Shown in pieces: positions 6,312 through 8,109 of a stretch of DNA of 8,109 bases. Below the pieces are notes generated by a model that was given only the letters and a program-made list of their open reading frames with translations, did no database searches and had not been told where the DNA came from. The position numbers and the translations under genes are program-made. Position 1 is the first letter of the stretch; every line of letters begins with the position of its first letter. This stretch comes from Lachnospiraceae bacterium (GTDB taxonomy: Bacteria; Bacillota_A; Clostridia; Lachnospirales; Lachnospiraceae), in assembly GCA_017540915.1 (NCBI GenBank), contig JAFYAD010000140.1, positions 1 to 8,109 on the forward strand, in the 5' to 3' direction.

Positions 6312-6692
6312 TCAGAGTGCCGCTATCACTTCCACTTCAGCCAGAACGCCCTTGGGCAGCTTTTCCACAGCAACGCAGGAACGTGCCGGTTTGCTGACAA
6401 AGTACTTCTCGTATACAGCGTTAAACGCAGCGAAATCGCCTATATCGTCCAAAAAACATGTGGTCTTTACGACCTTGTCAAAACCGCTGCCGGCCTCTGT
6501 AAGGATAGCGCCGATATTTTTCATGATCTGTTCACTCTGTGACGCTATATCATCGCCTATGATATCTCCGCTCACAGGATCTGCCGGGATCTGTCCCGAA
6601 GCAAACAGAAGATCTCCGAATATCTTTGCCTGTGAATACGGTCCTATGGCTTTCGGTGCATTATCCGTATGTACTGTCTTTATCTCGCTCAT
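6312..6692 (-). CDS. ridA: RidA family 2-iminobutanoate/2-iminopropanoate deaminase
   Basis: 126 residues, the normal length for the RidA/YjgF/YER057c/UK114 family. These cytosolic homotrimers hydrolyse reactive enamine/imine intermediates released by PLP enzymes such as threonine dehydratase, protecting other PLP enzymes from damage. Family marks are clear: NAPKAIGPYSQA (11-22), FASGQIP (30-36), KTTCFLDDI (76-84), PARSCVAV (102-109) and AEVEVIA (118-124). R104, which corresponds to the substrate-carboxylate Arg105 of E. coli RidA, is present, as is E119, corresponding to Glu120, so deaminase activity is expected rather than that of a divergent paralogue. The ATG shares one base with the tex stop codon (TAATG). 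An AAGGAGG 8 nt upstream lies within the last codons of tex, so translation is probably coupled. A weak hairpin follows the stop. Confidence 0.95.
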   Translation of the reverse strand: MSEIKTVHTDNAPKAIGPYSQAKIFGDLLFASGQIPADPVSGDIIGDDIASQSEQIMKNIGAILTEAGSGFDKVVKTTCFLDDIGDFAAFNAVYEKYFVSKPARSCVAVEKLPKGVLAEVEVIAAL

Positions 6693-8109
6693 TATCTCAT
6701 CCTCCTTAATGCGTCCGCTATAGCGGTATTTGCAAAACGTTCCCTTCCGGATCTGTCTCCCTGTCTCTTGCCGTTATCTTTATTATGTTTGTTACTGTTA
6801 TCGTGTTTACCGGATTCCGGTTTCCTGCCTTCAGGCTTTCTGTTTTCTGTCTTTTTGTCCCCGGATCTCCCGGCGCCGTTATCCTTAAGCTTTGTGGAGG
6901 TTCCCTTCATGGTGAGGGAGATCCTGCCCTTTTTAACATCCACGTCCAAAACCTTCACCTCAACGATATCACCGATGCTGACCACCTCTAACGGATGTTT
7001 GATGTATCTGTCGCAGAGCTCGGAAATATGTACAAGACCGTCCTGATGAACTCCTATATCCACGAAAACGCCGAAGTCGATCACGTTTCTGACTGTCCCC
7101 TTCAGAACCATTCCCGGCGTCAGATCCTTCATATCCAGAACATCGCTTCGCAGGATGGGTTTTGGCATATCATCTCTGGGATCTCTGGCCGGCTTCTCCA
7201 TCTCTTTTATGATGTCCCTTAAGGTTATCTCTCCCACATCAAGCTCTTTTGACAGAGAGCTTATATCGCCGATCTTAGCGGATATACCGTCCAGGGCATG
7301 GTCTTTTATGGCGTTCTTGTCCAATCCCAGTTTCCCGATCAGCGCATCTGCGGCCTTGTATGACTCCGGATGCACTCCGGTGGCGTCCAAAGGCTCGTCA
7401 CCGTCATTTATCCTACAGAATCCGGCACACTGCTCAAAAGCTTTCGGACCCAGCTTTGAAACTTTTAACAGCTGTCTTCTGTTGGTAAACCTGCCGTTTG
7501 CCTCTCTGTAGTCCACAATGTTTTTGGCTATGGTCTTTGAAATACCGGAAATATACTGAAGCAGTGAAACAGACGCTGTATTCAGGTCAACACCCACCTT
7601 ATTAACACAATCCTCCACCACTGCAGACAGGGTATTATCCAGTTTCTTTTGATTCATATCATGCTGGTATTGACCCACACCCACTGACTTTGGATCGATC
7701 TTTACAAGCTCCGACAGCGGGTCCTGCAAACGTCTCGCCATTGATGCAGCGGAGCGCTTTCCCACATCCAGATCCGGAAACTCCTCCGTAGCCAGCTTGC
7801 TGGCAGAGTACACGGAAGCTCCCGCCTCATTGACTATGATATAATCGACCTTCACAGGAAGCTCCTTTATGAGCTCGCAGATGACTGCCTCGGACTCACG
7901 GCTGGCCGTGCCGTTCCCCAGGGATATGATGGAAACATTATATTTTTCCACAAGCTTTTTGATGACTGCCTTGGACTCAGCGACTTTATTCTGCGGCTCT
8001 GTGGGGAATATGACCGTGGTGTCCAGCACCTTTCCCGTGGGATCCACCACCGCTATCTTGCAGCCCGTCCTGAATGCAGGATCCCACCCCAGGACCACAC
8101 GACCTGCGA
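6692..8109 (-). CDS. tex: Tex, S1-domain transcription accessory / RNA-binding protein, C-terminal part (N-terminus outside window)
   Basis: 471 codons plus the stop are visible; the frame is open to the edge (first codons A-G-R-V-V-L-G-W). Tex proteins are usually about 715-780 residues, so roughly the first 300 are missing. In visible numbering: an RNase H-like YqgF domain at about 4-128 (GWDPAFRTGCKIAVVDPTG; SLGNGTASRE), then GVGQYQHDMNQKKL (143-156), a helix-hairpin-helix region at about 170-235 (YISGISKTIAKNIVDYRE), an S1 domain at about 329-402 (GMVLKGTVRNVIDFGVFVDI, then GLVHISEL) and a 69-residue charged, low-complexity tail. Tex is a conserved cytoplasmic nucleic-acid-binding protein, related to eukaryotic Spt6, implicated in transcription; in the family the YqgF domain is considered non-catalytic. 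Its stop codon overlaps ridA. The identification is secure from domain order; the tail looks unusually long and hydrophilic. Confidence 0.95.
   Translation of the reverse strand, partial: AGRVVLGWDPAFRTGCKIAVVDPTGKVLDTTVIFPTEPQNKVAESKAVIKKLVEKYNVSIISLGNGTASRESEAVICELIKELPVKVDYIIVNEAGASVYSASKLATEEFPDLDVGKRSAASMARRLQDPLSELVKIDPKSVGVGQYQHDMNQKKLDNTLSAVVEDCVNKVGVDLNTASVSLLQYISGISKTIAKNIVDYREANGRFTNRRQLLKVSKLGPKAFEQCAGFCRINDGDEPLDATGVHPESYKAADALIGKLGLDKNAIKDHALDGISAKIGDISSLSKELDVGEITLRDIIKEMEKPARDPRDDMPKPILRSDVLDMKDLTPGMVLKGTVRNVIDFGVFVDIGVHQDGLVHISELCDRYIKHPLEVVSIGDIVEVKVLDVDVKKGRISLTMKGTSTKLKDNGAGRSGDKKTENRKPEGRKPESGKHDNSNKHNKDNGKRQGDRSGRERFANTAIADALRRMR
6701..6707 (-). promoter_or_regulatory. 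ridA ribosome binding site inside the end of tex
   Basis: AAGGAGG, 8 nt upstream of the ridA ATG, is a near-perfect Shine-Dalgarno sequence. It also encodes part of the Leu-Arg-Arg near the Tex C-terminus. Together with the 1-nt TAATG overlap it indicates that ridA is translated from the tex transcript. Confidence 0.8.

Noticed and set aside
6295..6723. Plus-strand open frame of 142 codons
   Set aside because: It is antisense to ridA, whose family motifs are unmistakable.
6669..7511. Overlapping plus-strand frames opposite tex
   Set aside because: All lie antisense to the S1, HhH and tail regions of Tex and show no domain of their own.

Overview
The window looks like chromosomal DNA from a low-to-mid G+C Gram-positive bacterium, most likely a member of the Lachnospiraceae (Roseburia/Butyrivibrio-like). 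This is an inference. It rests on the AGGAGG-type ribosome sites, the TTGACA/TGnTATAAT-type promoters, a tRNA gene without an encoded CCA, a secreted SH3 protein with tandem VSGD pentads (a linker style I associate with that family), and c-di-GMP enzymes with 7TM or solute-binding sensor modules. Every gene I can support lies on the minus strand, so transcription runs from high to low coordinates. I see no insertion sequence, phage gene, CRISPR array or other mark of recent transfer.

In order of transcription: (1) 8109-6692, the C-terminal 60% or so of Tex, an S1-domain transcription accessory protein. Its stop codon overlaps the start of ridA (6692-6312), an enamine/imine deaminase. (2) A strong promoter (6267-6238) followed by two adjacent genes for membrane EAL-type c-di-GMP phosphodiesterases. 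The first (6199-3908) senses through an extracytoplasmic solute-binding domain. The second (3873-1837) has a seven-helix membrane input domain. Both keep the EAL catalytic residues and both carry a degenerate GGDEF domain, so the pair should lower c-di-GMP in response to two different inputs. (3) A tRNA-Arg(CCG) gene (1778-1707) with its own promoter, followed after 41 nt by a gene for an exported, membrane-anchored protein with a VSGD repeat and two SH3b domains (1665-319). A strong intrinsic terminator (306-278) closes this block. (4) The N-terminal 54 codons of an S4-domain, RluF-like 23S rRNA pseudouridine synthase (164-1), cut by the window edge.

The only convincing intrinsic terminator in the window is the one at 278-306. 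Between the phosphodiesterase promoter and that point I find no other good terminator. The two phosphodiesterases, the tRNA and the SH3 protein may therefore share a read-through transcript, and the tRNA promoter may be the main promoter of the SH3 gene. No gap between genes exceeds 300 bases. The longest, 165-318, holds the terminator and an A/T-rich leader of the pseudouridine synthase gene, where I can name only a weak -10-like CATAAT (195-200, minus strand). I did not find a clearly new defence, mobile or biosynthetic system. The most interesting items are the paired phosphodiesterases, the tRNA-mRNA arrangement and the unusual bases in the tRNA.
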